Source of the DNA: Bacteroidia bacterium
Lineage (GTDB): Bacteria; Bacteroidota; Bacteroidia; Bacteroidales; Azobacteroidaceae
Assembly: GCA_025996895.1 (NCBI GenBank)
Contig: BNTW01000002.1
Coordinates: forward strand, 20,395-84,394
Length of the DNA stretch: 64,000 nucleotides
Direction of reading: 5' to 3'
Position 1 is the first letter of the stretch, and every line of letters begins with the position of its first letter. Shown here in pieces: positions 63,830-64,000 of the stretch. The position numbers and the translations under genes are program-made. Below the pieces are notes generated by a model. The model was not told where the DNA came from. It searched no databases and was given only the letters and a program-made list of their open reading frames with translations.

Positions 63830-64000
63830 TTATTCATCTGTCATTATTTCCTTATTTTTCTCTTTCAATTTTATTATTGCCTCTTTTTCGAGTGCTATAA
63901 TTCCTTTTTCGGGTGTTGGTAAATCTTCGGGCATAACTCCGCCAAGCCGCATTATTGCCTCTCTTACTTCTTTCCCAACGGTGAAATGGGCATAACTCGC
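63830..64000 (-). CDS. DinD-family DNA damage-inducible protein, C-terminal part
   Basis: The 56 codons before the stop at 63830 read HFTVGKEVREAIMRLGGVMPEDLPTPEKG and a lysine-rich helix, which is the typical end of DinD-family proteins. The gene starts beyond the window edge. It is on the same strand as the RhuM-like fragment. Confidence 0.75.
   Translation of the reverse strand, partial: ASYAHFTVGKEVREAIMRLGGVMPEDLPTPEKGIIALEKEAIIKLKEKNKEIMTDE

Overview
The window comes from a Bacteroidota chromosome, most likely Bacteroidales. The signs are a GldH lipoprotein, remnants of type IX secretion C-terminal sorting domains, a PSP1-type protein beside gldH, DUF4296 and DUF3078 proteins, and many -7 boxes of the Bacteroidota type TAnnTTTG placed 19-21 bases after a TTG or TTTG. 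Shine-Dalgarno sequences are nearly absent. The species cannot be named from the sequence alone.

Layout. (1) 1-6775, minus strand: a ten-gene sulfur operon. It reads cysK-like synthase, ThiS/CysO-like sulfur carrier, MoeB/ThiF-like E1 enzyme, DsrE-like protein, small lipoprotein, TusA, JAMM peptidase, exported alpha/beta hydrolase, an encapsulin shell protein carrying a cyclic-nucleotide-binding-like domain, and the start of a cysteine desulfurase with a 116-residue N-terminal extension typical of encapsulin cargo. My reading is that sulfur taken from cysteine inside a protein shell is relayed by TusA/DsrE to a thiocarboxylate carrier and back into cysteine. (2) 6913-15904, plus strand: nucleotide-sugar genes for surface polysaccharide: rfbC, rfbA, rfbB, fcl, gmd and two tandem membrane-bound CapD/FlaA1-like dehydratases. 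(3) 15988-20046: two AAA ATPases, decayed type IX-secreted protein fragments, and a broken Abi gene preceded by its own promoter and a structured RNA that resembles the abiF RNA arrangement. (4) 20048-30682, minus strand: a cluster built round a large prokaryotic tubulin-like GTPase with a membrane protein, a small Cys-rich protein, a zinc-ribbon/Ig/MORN membrane protein, several exported proteins and a beta-barrel. I do not recognise this as a described system. (5) 31213-33554: an AbiE-type toxin-antitoxin pair, a broken ATPase gene and tRNA-Lys.

(6) 33629-49281: core genes: dacB, gldH, PSP1 gene, DUF4296 gene, lspA, dksA-like, ileS, LolC/E-type permease, rbfA, O-methyltransferase, pyk, aroQ, xerD, PAP2 phosphatase, trpB2. 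(7) 49466-59729: a type I restriction-modification locus, hsdR-hsdM-hsdS with accessory genes, a tyrosine recombinase and an inverted silent hsdS copy, which together look like an inversion-based specificity switch. (8) 59745-64000: ychF, DUF3078 gene, lptB, a 52-residue membrane protein, then a repeat-rich end with a GIY-YIG gene, a RhuM-like fragment and the C-terminus of dinD.

A theme across the window is short repeats inserted in frame into coding sequence. IleS carries three unrelated ones. HsdR carries two 28-bp perfect palindromes and HsdM one near-perfect copy. RfbB carries one, and the C-terminus of the ThiS-like carrier has been extended by one so that its Gly-Gly end is no longer terminal. 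Many functional assignments here rest on motifs I could read directly; no database search was possible.
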